Positions 1-8,082 of a DNA stretch of 43,963 bases are shown one piece after another. Location of the stretch: the NCBI GenBank assembly GCA_030682475.1, contig JAUXOA010000013.1:1-43963 (forward strand), written 5' to 3'. This DNA is from Rhodoferax sp. Its GTDB lineage: Bacteria; Pseudomonadota; Gammaproteobacteria; Burkholderiales; Burkholderiaceae_C. Each line of letters begins with the position of its first letter. Position 1 is the stretch's first letter. Made by a program: the position numbers and the translations under genes. The notes under the pieces were generated by a model that made no database searches, was not told the DNA's origin, and was given only the letters and a program-made list of their open reading frames with translations.

Positions 1-213
1 GTTATCGACCATCACAGACTGGCCCAGCCTGTCACCGAGTCGCTGCGCAAAAATACGCGCCACGGTGTCAGGCAGACCGCCTGCCGAGTAAGGCACCACG
101 AATTTAATGGGCTTGTTGGGGTAGGCGCCCTGGGCGCGTGCAAGCATGGGCGCCACCAGCGTGCCAGCCGCGAGCAGGGCCGTTGCCAGCAAAAGAATAC
201 GACGTTGTTTCAT
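1..213 (-). CDS. Bug-family periplasmic solute-binding protein, 3' part cut by window edge
   Basis: The first 71 codons of a tripartite-tricarboxylate-transporter (TctC/Bug) type binding protein, which captures a carboxylate in the periplasm. Seen: a start ATG at 213, a signal peptide with KQRR and a Leu/Ala-rich core ending near ALARAQ-like residues MLARAQG, then the family hallmark YPNKPIKFVVPYSAGG and an R-x-x-A-x-x-L segment. The upstream GGAGACAT-type sequence (216-225 on the minus strand) is a good ribosome site. It lies 69 bp downstream of the Rieske oxygenase on the same strand, so co-transcription is likely and the ligand may be the aromatic acid that the oxygenase uses. In isophthalate clusters of Comamonas a Bug protein (IphC) is the uptake component; the parallel is inference. 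The rest of the gene is outside the window. Confidence 0.85.
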   Translation of the reverse strand, partial: MKQRRILLLATALLAAGTLVAPMLARAQGAYPNKPIKFVVPYSAGGLPDTVARIFAQRLGDRLGQSVMVDN

Positions 214-282
214 GAGATGTCTCCTGTTTTATTGAGGCTTGATGGCAGTGAAAAAATCGGCAAGATGCAAGATGTATTGCCC

Positions 283-1599
283 TTACTGGGCGGGCGTGGA
301 ATAGGAAGGCTCCAGCACGGGTCCGATCACGTCCCAGACGTACTTTGCCGGAAACACGCGCCAGTCGGTGGCTTTCGGAACAATAGCCTGGAAGGAGCAT
401 ACGGTGGACGGGATGCGAGCCTCACCAGTGCCGATCGCCGGCGCGCCGCTTTGGAACGCGCGTACTGCATCCAGCATCTGTTTGCGAAATTCCACAACAG
501 CCAGATCGCTCGCACCAAGCCGGTCATGGGTTCGGTCTGCAATCGGCCCCATCGTCACCCACATCGCAATGTCCTGATTCGGGAAACCGGTGATGCCGGT
601 GAAGTTTCCGGCTTTCATCGCGGCCCGGTCCTGCCAGAAGGAGTTGTCACGATTGCGCAGCGGCCTGTATTTTTCATCCAGATCTATCCCGATCTGCTGG
701 CCCAGGAATTTCCTCCAGGTGCTGGTGTCTGGCGTCTGTGACGGATGACCCCAAGCAATGAAATAAAACGCGGTGTTGGTGTCATCCATCGGTACGTTGA
801 TGTTGGCGACGTTGTAAAGATTGTTGGGCGGAATCAGGGCCGTGGCGGGTGCCACGAAAACAGTCGAGCGCACGTAATCGTTGACTGCCGCGTTGCTAAT
901 GGGCCGGCGTATGGCCGCATACCGAAAACCATAGGGCGCGCGATCCACCTGCATGCGCGGCGCCTTGTCGGTGGAAGGGCGCATCCACATGGTGTCGGTC
1001 GCCTCGGCGCCTTCTACCCGCGCTGGCACCATGTCCGACGAGTGCAGGCTGGAGCTGTGCGCGGAATCAATGGCACCCTCCAGAATCTGGGCCCAGTTGC
1101 AGGGAATGATGGCTTTCGCAATCGTCACCTGCGTGTCTGCCGTGGGTGCCCAGGCAGGCGGCTCAAACTCGGGCTGGGTCTCACTGGGACCCATGTAAGC
1201 CCACACAAAACCGCCCCACTCCTTGGTCGGGTAGGCCAGGTGCTTGACCTTCTGCGCCATGCCGCTGGCCGCGGGCTCCGACACCATTTCCAGCACGTTG
1301 CCTTCCACGTCCATCTTCCAGCCGTGGTACAGGCAGCGCAGCCCGCAGTCTTCATTGCGGCCAAACACCAGCGACACGCGCCGGTGCGGACAATATTCGT
1401 CCATCACGCCAACGCGGCCCTTGGTGTCGCGAAACACCACCAGGTCTTCGCCAAATACACGCGCCTTGATGGGTGTGCCGTCGGGTTCGCTGACTTCTTC
1501 GATCAGGCAAACCGGTGTCCAGTGGCGGCGCATCAACTGGCCCATGGGTGCCTTGCCTTCAACACGGCACAAGAGATCGTTTTCTTCTGCTGTCAACAT
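283..1599 (-). CDS. Rieske non-haem iron oxygenase, phthalate 4,5-dioxygenase-like alpha subunit
   Basis: A 438-residue terminal oxygenase that would dihydroxylate an aromatic acid using electrons from the neighbouring reductase. Seen: a Rieske [2Fe-2S] motif with C70-P-H72 and C89-L-Y-H92, and a mononuclear iron motif D178-x2-H181-x4-H186. Length and lack of a beta-subunit gene fit the alpha-only phthalate dioxygenase group (OphA2/Pht3). The start at 1599 is chosen because AAGGAAAT lies just upstream; an in-frame ATG at 1629 has no such site. It is divergent from the reductase operon and shares its control region. The exact substrate (phthalate, isophthalate or another benzoate derivative) cannot be read from sequence. 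No decarboxylase gene is seen nearby. Confidence 0.9.
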   Translation of the reverse strand: MLTAEENDLLCRVEGKAPMGQLMRRHWTPVCLIEEVSEPDGTPIKARVFGEDLVVFRDTKGRVGVMDEYCPHRRVSLVFGRNEDCGLRCLYHGWKMDVEGNVLEMVSEPAASGMAQKVKHLAYPTKEWGGFVWAYMGPSETQPEFEPPAWAPTADTQVTIAKAIIPCNWAQILEGAIDSAHSSSLHSSDMVPARVEGAEATDTMWMRPSTDKAPRMQVDRAPYGFRYAAIRRPISNAAVNDYVRSTVFVAPATALIPPNNLYNVANINVPMDDTNTAFYFIAWGHPSQTPDTSTWRKFLGQQIGIDLDEKYRPLRNRDNSFWQDRAAMKAGNFTGITGFPNQDIAMWVTMGPIADRTHDRLGASDLAVVEFRKQMLDAVRAFQSGAPAIGTGEARIPSTVCSFQAIVPKATDWRVFPAKYVWDVIGPVLEPSYSTPAQ

Positions 1600-1634
1600 G
1601 TTTATTTCCTTTTGGCTGATATTGATCAAATAAC

Positions 1635-1663
1635 TTGCAAATTTATTCTTAGTTGGCTAAGAT
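1635..1663 (+). promoter_or_regulatory. Promoter of the reductase-dehydrogenase-marR operon
   Basis: TTGCAA (1635-1640), a 17-nt spacer and TAAGAT (1658-1663) fit sigma-70 spacing. The -10 lies inside the operator palindrome. The start codon of the reductase is at 1726. Confidence 0.55.
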
Positions 1664-1670
1664 TATTAGC
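1647..1670. promoter_or_regulatory. Overlapping palindromes, probable MarR operator
   Basis: Two interleaved inverted repeats: TCTTAG-TTGG-CTAAGA (1647-1662) and GCTAA-GATTA-TTAGC (1656-1670). They cover the -10 elements of both divergent promoters. MarR proteins bind such palindromes as dimers, and a MarR gene is the last gene of the operon controlled from here, so autoregulated repression of both transcripts is the likely arrangement. The palindromes are seen directly; the regulator assignment is inference. Confidence 0.65.
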
Positions 1671-1688
1671 ACTTGTCCGGTTTGTCAA
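1660..1688 (-). promoter_or_regulatory. Promoter of the Rieske oxygenase gene
   Basis: On the minus strand TTGACA (1688-1683), a perfect -35 hexamer, is followed after 17 nt by TAATCT (1665-1660). Its -10 overlaps that of the divergent promoter, so the two RNA polymerases would compete and one bound repressor would block both. Confidence 0.65.
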
Positions 1689-1725
1689 GCACTTTTTGAC
1701 GACGGTTAACGCAGGAGACTTGTTC

Positions 1726-2712
1726 GTGAATGCCAACAATGCCGTATCGACTCCGCCCGTGGAGCTGCCGTTTTTTGAACTGAAGGTGGTGCGCAAGGCC
1801 GCCGTTGCGAAAGACACTTATTGGTTCGAGCTGTGCCATCCTCAGGACCTGCCTCTGTCACCGTTCACAGCCGGCTCGCATCTGACGGTGCAGGTGCCCG
1901 GTGGAACACGGCGCAACTATTCGCTGTGCGGCGACCCGGCCAATACCAACGCGTACCAGATCGCCGTGAAACGCGATGCACTTGGGCGCGGCGGCTCCAT
2001 CGGCATGGCCGACCACGTGCGCGTTGGTGACCTGCTTTCGGTCAGCGCGCCGCGCAACAACTTCGAGTTGCACCCGCGCGCGACCAACTTCCTGTTTATT
2101 GCCGGAGGTATCGGCATCACGCCCATCCTGTCGATGATGCGGCACATCAAGACACAGGGACGGGGCCAGTTCAAGCTGATCTACTGCACCCGGGACGCGC
2201 AAAGTACTGCGTTCCTGCAGGAGTTGACCGGGCCGGAATTTGCGGGCCAGGTCCAGTTGCACCATGACCACGGCGACGTCAACCAGGCACTGGACTTCTG
2301 GCCCGTGTTCGAGACCCCGGGCAATGCCCACGTCTATTGCTGCGGCCCGCGCGGCCTGATGGATGCCGTGGCCGACATGTCGGGCCACTGGCCGTTTGGT
2401 TCGATTCACTTCGAGAGTTTTGGCGTCGACGCCCGCGCCTACGCGGCCAATACCGCGTTCACCGTGCGTTTGCACAAGACCGACGTCAGCGTGCCGGTGG
2501 CGGCAGACCAGACCATTCTGGAAGCTTTGCGGGCCTGCGGCCACCACGTGCCGAGCTCGTGCGAAAGCGGCACCTGCGGGTCTTGCCGCACCACATTGCT
2601 GTCGGGCGAGGCCGAACACCGCGACATGGTCTTGAGCGATGACGAGAAAGCGACCCAGATCATGGTTTGTGTGTCGCGCGCGAAGTCGACCGAACTGGTG
2701 CTGGACCTGTGA
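1726..2712 (+). CDS. Phthalate-dioxygenase-reductase/VanB-type FMN-[2Fe-2S] reductase
   Basis: A 328-residue reductase passing electrons from NAD(P)H through FMN and a plant-type ferredoxin centre to the Rieske oxygenase. Seen: flavin-binding RNYSLCGDP, the nucleotide-domain motif GGIGITPILSMMRH, CCGPRGLM, and a C-terminal ferredoxin domain with C-x4-C-x2-C (ESGTCGSC context) and a last Cys in IMVCVSRA. The order flavin, NAD, [2Fe-2S] is that of the phthalate dioxygenase reductase family. The GTG start at 1726 is chosen because AGGAGA (1713-1718) sits 7 nt upstream; upstream in-frame sequence is antisense to the oxygenase. Its stop overlaps the next start by 4 nt, so translation is probably coupled. 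Confidence 0.9.
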   Translation: MNANNAVSTPPVELPFFELKVVRKAAVAKDTYWFELCHPQDLPLSPFTAGSHLTVQVPGGTRRNYSLCGDPANTNAYQIAVKRDALGRGGSIGMADHVRVGDLLSVSAPRNNFELHPRATNFLFIAGGIGITPILSMMRHIKTQGRGQFKLIYCTRDAQSTAFLQELTGPEFAGQVQLHHDHGDVNQALDFWPVFETPGNAHVYCCGPRGLMDAVADMSGHWPFGSIHFESFGVDARAYAANTAFTVRLHKTDVSVPVAADQTILEALRACGHHVPSSCESGTCGSCRTTLLSGEAEHRDMVLSDDEKATQIMVCVSRAKSTELVLDL

Positions 2713-3917
2713 GCGCGCCGGTGCTGCCTGTGCTGCGTATAGGTGTGGCCGGGCTGGGTCGGGCCTTCACGCTGATGCTTCCCACCTTCATGCACGACCG
2801 GCGGGTCAAGCTGGTAGCTGCTGCCGATCCTCTGGAGCAGGCACGCGCGCAGTTTGGCCGCGACTTCGGTGCACCGGCCTTTGACAACGTCGAAGCCTTG
2901 TGCGCCGACCCCCAGGTCCAAGTGGTGTATATCGCCACGCCACACCAGTTGCATGCCCAACATGTTCGCATTGCCGCGTCCTATGGCAAACACGTGATGG
3001 TTGAAAAACCAATGGCACTCACGCTGGATGAATGCAGCGCCATGATTGAAGCCACTCGCAGCGCCGGCGTTCATCTCATCGTCGGCCACAGTCACAGCTT
3101 CAACACGCCCATCAAGCGCACCCGGGAACTCATTGACAGCGGCATCTATGGCGCCGTCAGAATGATCACGGCCCTGAATTTTACCGATTTTCTGTACCGG
3201 CCACGGCGCCCGGAAGAGCTGGATACGCAGGCCGGCGGTGGCGTCATTCACAGCCAGGCGACCCACCAGATGGACATCGTCCGCCTGCTGGGAGGCGGGC
3301 TGGTAAGCAAGGTGCGGGCCCAGACCGGCTCATGGGACGCTGCCCGGCCGACCGAAGGTGCTTACAGCGCACTGCTGGGGTTTGAAGGCGGCGCTTTTGC
3401 ATCCACCACGTACAGCGGCTACGGCCACTACGATTCGGACGAGCTGATGGACAACATCGGCGAGATGGGCCAGACAAAAAGCCCCGGTGACTATGGTGCG
3501 GCGCGCAAGCGGCTGCAAAGCGCTGCCACTTCTGCCGAGGAAACCGCCCTGAAAGCGGCACGCAACTATGGCGGCAGCCTGTATATACCCAGCACTGCCT
3601 TGTCCAAAGACATGGCACACCAGCATTTCGGACATGTCATCGTGAGCTGCGAAAAGGCAGATCTGCGGCCCGGCGCTTCAGGTATCGCGATCTATACCGA
3701 CAGCCAGAAACTTTTTGAGCCCCTGCCTGCGCCTGTCATTCCCCGTCAGGAAGTGATAGACGAGCTCTTTGGCGCAGTGGTGAATGACAGCCCAGCTGTT
3801 CACAGCGGTGAATGGGCTCGTGCCACCACGGCGGTCTGCCTGGCCATTCTTGAATCTGCGCAGGCGAACATCGATTGCAAGCCCCGGTATCAAGTCAGCC
3901 ACAAGGTCAACTCATGA
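2709..3917 (+). CDS. Gfo/Idh/MocA oxidoreductase, probable cis-dihydrodiol (4,5-dihydroxyphthalate-type) dehydrogenase
   Basis: A 402-residue NAD(P)-dependent dehydrogenase. Seen: Rossmann motif GVAGLGRAF (residues 12-20), the family motif EKPMAL (99-104), and the catalytic-region pattern HSQATHQMDIVRLLGGG with the conserved H and D. Pht4/OphB, the enzyme that rearomatises the cis-dihydrodiol made by phthalate 4,5-dioxygenase, belongs to this family and is about this long. The neighbours (oxygenase plus reductase) make that role likely. The GTG start (2709) overlaps the reductase stop as GTGA, and an in-frame start further upstream (2667) would overlap that gene by 46 nt. Other Gfo/Idh substrates such as sugars cannot be excluded from sequence alone. 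Confidence 0.8.
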   Translation: MSAPVLPVLRIGVAGLGRAFTLMLPTFMHDRRVKLVAAADPLEQARAQFGRDFGAPAFDNVEALCADPQVQVVYIATPHQLHAQHVRIAASYGKHVMVEKPMALTLDECSAMIEATRSAGVHLIVGHSHSFNTPIKRTRELIDSGIYGAVRMITALNFTDFLYRPRRPEELDTQAGGGVIHSQATHQMDIVRLLGGGLVSKVRAQTGSWDAARPTEGAYSALLGFEGGAFASTTYSGYGHYDSDELMDNIGEMGQTKSPGDYGAARKRLQSAATSAEETALKAARNYGGSLYIPSTALSKDMAHQHFGHVIVSCEKADLRPGASGIAIYTDSQKLFEPLPAPVIPRQEVIDELFGAVVNDSPAVHSGEWARATTAVCLAILESAQANIDCKPRYQVSHKVNS

Positions 3918-4465
3918 CGAACGACACACAAAACATCATTCTCCACTGGCGGGAAGCCGTCCCTAACGACCGCCTTGCACACCTGATACGCGATACCGAG
4001 CGGGCTTTCAGGAAAGCCTTGCAAATCAGGCTGGCTGAGTACGCCGTACCTTTTGGCCACTGGAGTTTTCTGCGCATTCTTTGGGAAACTGATGGCCTCA
4101 TGCAAAAGGAACTTAGCGAGCTGGCCGGCGTGATGGAGCCCACCACGTTTTCTGCGATGAAGGCCATGGAAGCACTGGGATACATCGTTCGCAGGCAGCT
4201 GCCCACGAATAACAAGAATGTTTACGTCTACCTGAGCGACGAAGGCCGTGCGCTGAAGAAAAAACTGATCCCTATGGCCGAGGAAACCAACAGCGTGAGC
4301 ATTGAGGGTATCGCGGCCGACGAGCTCAAAATCACACGCAAGGTGCTGCTCGCCATGATCGAGAACCTGGCCAGGGACGAACTGCTGCAAACCCCGCCGA
4401 CAAAACGCAAAGCCGCAGCATCAAAGCCCGCGCCGCGCCGCGGGAAAACCGGAAAAAACGGATAG
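3914..4465 (+). CDS. MarR-family transcriptional regulator
   Basis: A 183-residue winged-helix regulator. Seen: the recognition region LMQKELSELAGVMEPTTFS followed by AMKAMEALGYIVR (residues 62-93), a wing with NNKNVYVYLSDEGR (99-112), flanking dimer helices, and a Lys/Arg/Ala-rich tail after residue 160. The start ATG overlaps the dehydrogenase stop as ATGA, giving a three-gene coupled operon. It probably represses both divergent promoters at 1635-1688 until an aromatic acid or its metabolite binds; this is inference from position and from the palindrome there. The basic tail of about 20 residues is longer than the usual MarR C-terminus. Confidence 0.88.
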   Translation: MTNDTQNIILHWREAVPNDRLAHLIRDTERAFRKALQIRLAEYAVPFGHWSFLRILWETDGLMQKELSELAGVMEPTTFSAMKAMEALGYIVRRQLPTNNKNVYVYLSDEGRALKKKLIPMAEETNSVSIEGIAADELKITRKVLLAMIENLARDELLQTPPTKRKAAASKPAPRRGKTGKNG

Positions 4466-4541
4466 GCAATTCAGCCATCTCAGTCGAAGTATCGCATCTT
4501 GGTGCTGTCGTGGAAAACACAGTTTTAAACCAAAACTTTGC

Positions 4542-4669
4542 GGGACAGACCGAATCTTGAGACCCCGCCTGGCATCGCCGATGCCGGGCGCAAGCGGGAC
4601 AGACCGCAGTTACGCGAAGCGAACAAGCTCTGTCCTCAACCGTTCCAAGAGCCCGCTCTGTCCTCAACT
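4542..4669 (+). repeat. GGGACAG-family hairpin repeat: 5' half, full unit, 3' half
   Basis: A convergent 206-bp gap between marR and addA (4466-4671) is filled mainly by this repeat. A 5' half starts at 4542, a full unit runs 4596-4640 (arms GGGACAG 4596-4602 and CTGTCCT 4630-4636), and a 3' half ends at 4669. Between the first two lies a small stem GGCATC-GCC-GATGCC (4571-4585). The same unit recurs at 11165, 11581, 13664 and 32902. It resembles REP-type palindromes mobilised by RAYT transposases; that link is inference. Confidence 0.75.
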
Positions 4670-4671
4670 GA

Positions 4672-7600
4672 CTAATGAATGCCGTCCACAAGCTCCACCA
4701 AGGCACCCTGGCCGGTTAAAAACGCGGCCCGGACCACGGCATTCGGATAAATGGCCTGCACGGCGGCGCGGTAGTTACGCAGCTGCGACAAGAGCGCGGG
4801 CTGGTCTTGCGGTGCCGGGGCCGACTTGTAGTCCAGCACCCACCAGTGGCCTGTATTGTCGCCGTCCCGGCGCTGCACCAGGCGGTCCAGCCGCAGCGGC
4901 TCGCCCTGGTACATCAGTTCCACCTCGTTGCCCTGCCAGCCGACCACCGCCTGGTCCCAGGCCCATGCGCCCGCACCCTGCAAAATGCGCATGGCCATGG
5001 CTGCGGTTTGCGAACCCTGCTCGGGCGTGAGCTCAAACTCGCGCACTGCAACGGCCGTGTTGTTGCTTGATACATCACCCCATTCCAGCAGGCGGTGCAT
5101 CGCTTTGCCGAGGCGGGCGCTCAGGGAATCTGCGTCTTCTTCAGTCCTGCCTGATCCTGCTATTGCTTCACTCTTTGCAGCATCTTGAGAATATTCAACC
5201 GGGACCATGGGCAGTTCTTTCATATAAAAAATGTGCGGGGTATCGGTTACGGATGTCAAAGCTGGCGCGGGGTGATCATCCGGCAGGACCTCCATCGCCA
5301 GGCTGGAGAGGCGCTGCCACCAGCTTCGCTCGGTGGCCCGGTACGGCGCTATGCTGGAAATCGCCAGCGTGTGCCGGGCCCGCGTCAGGGCCACATACAA
5401 GGCGTTGAGTTCTTCGCGCTGGCGCTCCACCCGCTCGGCCTCCAGCGTGGGCCCGGCGCAGGCGGGGGGCTGACTTTCGCTGGCCAGAAAGACAAACTTT
5501 TTCGGCCAGGCCGCCTCGCCCGGCCAGTCCACCAGCACGCCCATGGTTTCGGCGTTGCGCTCGGGCGTGTCGGTGTCGAGCAACAGCACCGTCCGCGCTT
5601 CGAGCCCCTTCGCGCCGTGAATGGTGAGCAGGCGCACCGCCTGCGGGTTAACCGCCGCAGGCGCCAGCACGCCACCGGCTTTGAGGGCGCGCACTAAGGC
5701 ATAGGGCGTGGCATAACGCCCGCCGCCCAGTTGCAGCGACACACCCAGCAACGCGCGCAGATTGGCCAGCACCGTGTCACGCTGGGTGGCGGGTGCGGCA
5801 CAAGCAAAGCGTGCCAGCACGTCGCCATCGGTATAGATTGCCTGCAGTGCGTCGTGCGGCGGCAATTGGTCCAGCCAGTCTTTCCATCGCCTCAAATGAG
5901 CTGCTACGCCCCGGCCATCTGTCGTTTTCAGTTCTGTTTTTTGCAGCAACTCAAACCACGGCACATTCAATGTCCGTTGCGCCAGCGCAAGCTGCACCAG
6001 AGCGTCATCGTCCAGGCCGAACAGGGGCGATTTGAGCACCCGCGCCAGTGACAGGTCGTGTTGGGGCGAGACCAGCAGATCGAGCAGGGCCACCACATCC
6101 TGCACTTCGCAGCAGTCGATCAGATCGGTTTTTTCGCCAATCTGGGCGGCTATGTGGAGCTTGCGCAATTCCATCTGCAAAGGCATCAGGCCGGCCCGCT
6201 TGCGCGACAACACCATGACATCGGCGGCGTGCAGGCCGGCGCGGCCAAGTTGCTGCGCAATCCAGGCTGCAGCCTGGCGCGCTTCCAGTGTGCGCAGGGT
6301 TTCCTCCGGCAGTTCGCGCGGGGTACTGAGGCTGTCGCGCCATTCGCCCTCCAGCGAACCCTCGAATGCCTCATCGCTGTCCTCTACCGCATCCGCCCGC
6401 CGCGCGGGCCTGGGGATGGGTGGCAGTTTGCACACCAGGCCCGCCTCCACAGAACTGGTGGTGTGCGCGCGAAAACCGTCATAGCCGTCGCTCTCCACCG
6501 CCTCGCTCATGACGGCATTGACGGTGGCAATCACGCCGGTGGCGTTGCGCCGGGTGTGGTCGCAACTGAGCAGATCGCCGTTCAAACCGTCGCGCACAAA
6601 GGCTTGTGCCGCCTTGAACACCTGCGGTTCGGCGCGCCGGAAGCGGTAAATGCTTTGTTTGGGGTCGCCCACGATGAACACGCTGGGCGCCGTGGCACCG
6701 ACGCCACCGCTAGCGCCACCGCCCGCGCCGGCATAGCCGCTAAGCCACGACAACAAGGCCTGCCACTGCAGCGGGTTGGTGTCCTGGAACTCATCAATCA
6801 GCAGGTGCTTGATGCGAGCGTCCAGCCGTTCCTGCACCCAGCCCGAGAGCACCGGGTCGCCCAGCATGACCCGCGCCGCGCGCTCGACGTCATTCATGTC
6901 GACCCAGCCGCGTTCACGTTTGAGCGCGGCGAACTCTTTGAGCAGCACCCGGGTCAGCCGCGCCATGCGCTGCTGGTAAACCCAGGCCGCGTGCTGTTGG
7001 CGCGCTGCCACCACGCGCAGCACCAGGTCTTGCGCGGTGCGCACGCACTCAATGCCGGCGATCTTCTCGCCAAACTTGCGCGGCGTGCCCTTCTCGGTTA
7101 GCAGGGCGATGAATGCCGCCGACAGGTCGCCCGTTGCCAGCGCTGTTTCAAGCTCAAGGCCTTTGGCTGAAAACGTTTTGGCACTGGCGCGCCCTAGTGC
7201 TCGTGCCGCATCGAGCAGGGTTTGCCAGCGTTGCGGATGGGCGCTCAGAAAATCATCGGGCGCCTCCAAGCCGGCGAACTCGGGGTATTGATCTGCGAAG
7301 TGCCGCACCGATTCATCCACCACGCCCTGGGCGTCGGCCAGAGCGAACTCGGTGCGTTTGTCGAGCGCGGTTTGCAGGGCTTTTTCAGTCTGCGAGCGGC
7401 CATGCTCGAACACCACTGCCTCAAAGTCAAGCTTCAGCTTGGCGTTGGGCTCGGCAGCCGCCACCAGCGCGCTATAAAAACGCCGCCACACCAGCGCCTT
7501 GGCCGGCGCGTCGTCCTCCAGCAGCTCGTAGTTGGCCGGCAATTCCATCTGCTGCAAGACCGCCAGCGGCGCACTGCGCAACAAGGACGCAAACCAGCTA

Positions 7601-8043
7601 TGGAAGGTGCGAACCTGCACCTGGCGCCCACTGGCGAGCATGCTTTGGTATAGATTTGACAGTTGCTCAGGCAGCAGGGACGGTGGCTGGAGCTCTGTTT
7701 TAATCAGAACGCCACGCTCCCGCAGCTCGTTCACCAGCGTCTCGTGGTCAGCCGCCGCAAAGTCAGAGAGCCATTTGTAGAGACGCTCACGCATCTCGCT
7801 GGCCGCCCGTTTGGTGAAGGTGATGGCCAGAATCTCGTGCGGCTGAACGCGAAGTTGACCGGTCTGGGTGTCCACACCGTCGAGCAGGGCGCGCACGATG
7901 CGCGAGACCAGCATCCAGGTTTTGCCGGCCCCGGCGCAGGCCTCCACCGCCACACTGCGGTGCGGGTCACAGGCGATTGCGTAGAAGGCCTCGGCTGAAA
8001 CGGGGTGGCCGTTGTGTTGGTAGGCGGGTTGTGCGTTAAGCAT
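4672..8043 (-). CDS. addA: AddA-type UvrD/RecB-like helicase with C-terminal nuclease
   Basis: A 1123-residue ATP-dependent DNA helicase-nuclease for double-strand break repair. Seen in order: Walker A ACAGAGKT (35-42), motif Ia AITFTKRAASEMRERL, motif II IDEFQDTNP (about 416-424), motif III GDPKQSIYRFRRA (459-471), motif V TIHGAKGLEARTV, motif VI YVALTRARHTL, and a C-terminal PD-(D/E)XK nuclease with RLDRLV, LDYKSAP and QLRNY. The single-chain helicase plus nuclease and the adjacent AddB-like gene identify AddAB rather than RecBCD. A glycine-rich loop (about 437-453) lies between motifs II and III. The start at 8043 has GGGAG 6 nt upstream; an ATG at 8100 falls inside the repeat and is less likely. 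Its upstream partner addB is separated by a 506-bp repeat-filled gap. Confidence 0.9.
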   Translation of the reverse strand: MLNAQPAYQHNGHPVSAEAFYAIACDPHRSVAVEACAGAGKTWMLVSRIVRALLDGVDTQTGQLRVQPHEILAITFTKRAASEMRERLYKWLSDFAAADHETLVNELRERGVLIKTELQPPSLLPEQLSNLYQSMLASGRQVQVRTFHSWFASLLRSAPLAVLQQMELPANYELLEDDAPAKALVWRRFYSALVAAAEPNAKLKLDFEAVVFEHGRSQTEKALQTALDKRTEFALADAQGVVDESVRHFADQYPEFAGLEAPDDFLSAHPQRWQTLLDAARALGRASAKTFSAKGLELETALATGDLSAAFIALLTEKGTPRKFGEKIAGIECVRTAQDLVLRVVAARQQHAAWVYQQRMARLTRVLLKEFAALKRERGWVDMNDVERAARVMLGDPVLSGWVQERLDARIKHLLIDEFQDTNPLQWQALLSWLSGYAGAGGGASGGVGATAPSVFIVGDPKQSIYRFRRAEPQVFKAAQAFVRDGLNGDLLSCDHTRRNATGVIATVNAVMSEAVESDGYDGFRAHTTSSVEAGLVCKLPPIPRPARRADAVEDSDEAFEGSLEGEWRDSLSTPRELPEETLRTLEARQAAAWIAQQLGRAGLHAADVMVLSRKRAGLMPLQMELRKLHIAAQIGEKTDLIDCCEVQDVVALLDLLVSPQHDLSLARVLKSPLFGLDDDALVQLALAQRTLNVPWFELLQKTELKTTDGRGVAAHLRRWKDWLDQLPPHDALQAIYTDGDVLARFACAAPATQRDTVLANLRALLGVSLQLGGGRYATPYALVRALKAGGVLAPAAVNPQAVRLLTIHGAKGLEARTVLLLDTDTPERNAETMGVLVDWPGEAAWPKKFVFLASESQPPACAGPTLEAERVERQREELNALYVALTRARHTLAISSIAPYRATERSWWQRLSSLAMEVLPDDHPAPALTSVTDTPHIFYMKELPMVPVEYSQDAAKSEAIAGSGRTEEDADSLSARLGKAMHRLLEWGDVSSNNTAVAVREFELTPEQGSQTAAMAMRILQGAGAWAWDQAVVGWQGNEVELMYQGEPLRLDRLVQRRDGDNTGHWWVLDYKSAPAPQDQPALLSQLRNYRAAVQAIYPNAVVRAAFLTGQGALVELVDGIH

Positions 8044-8082
8044 TGCGGGCTCCCGCAAGGGTTTGATTGGCTCCCGCCGGGG

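Noticed and set aside
745..1725. N-terminal extension of the reductase frame across the oxygenase gene
   Set aside because: It is antisense to the Rieske oxygenase and the ferredoxin-reductase similarity begins only after 1726, where a ribosome site is present.
4542..4669. CRISPR-like appearance of the repeated GGGACAG units
   Set aside because: Only one to three units per locus, spacers not of uniform length, repeats scattered through the window, and no cas genes.
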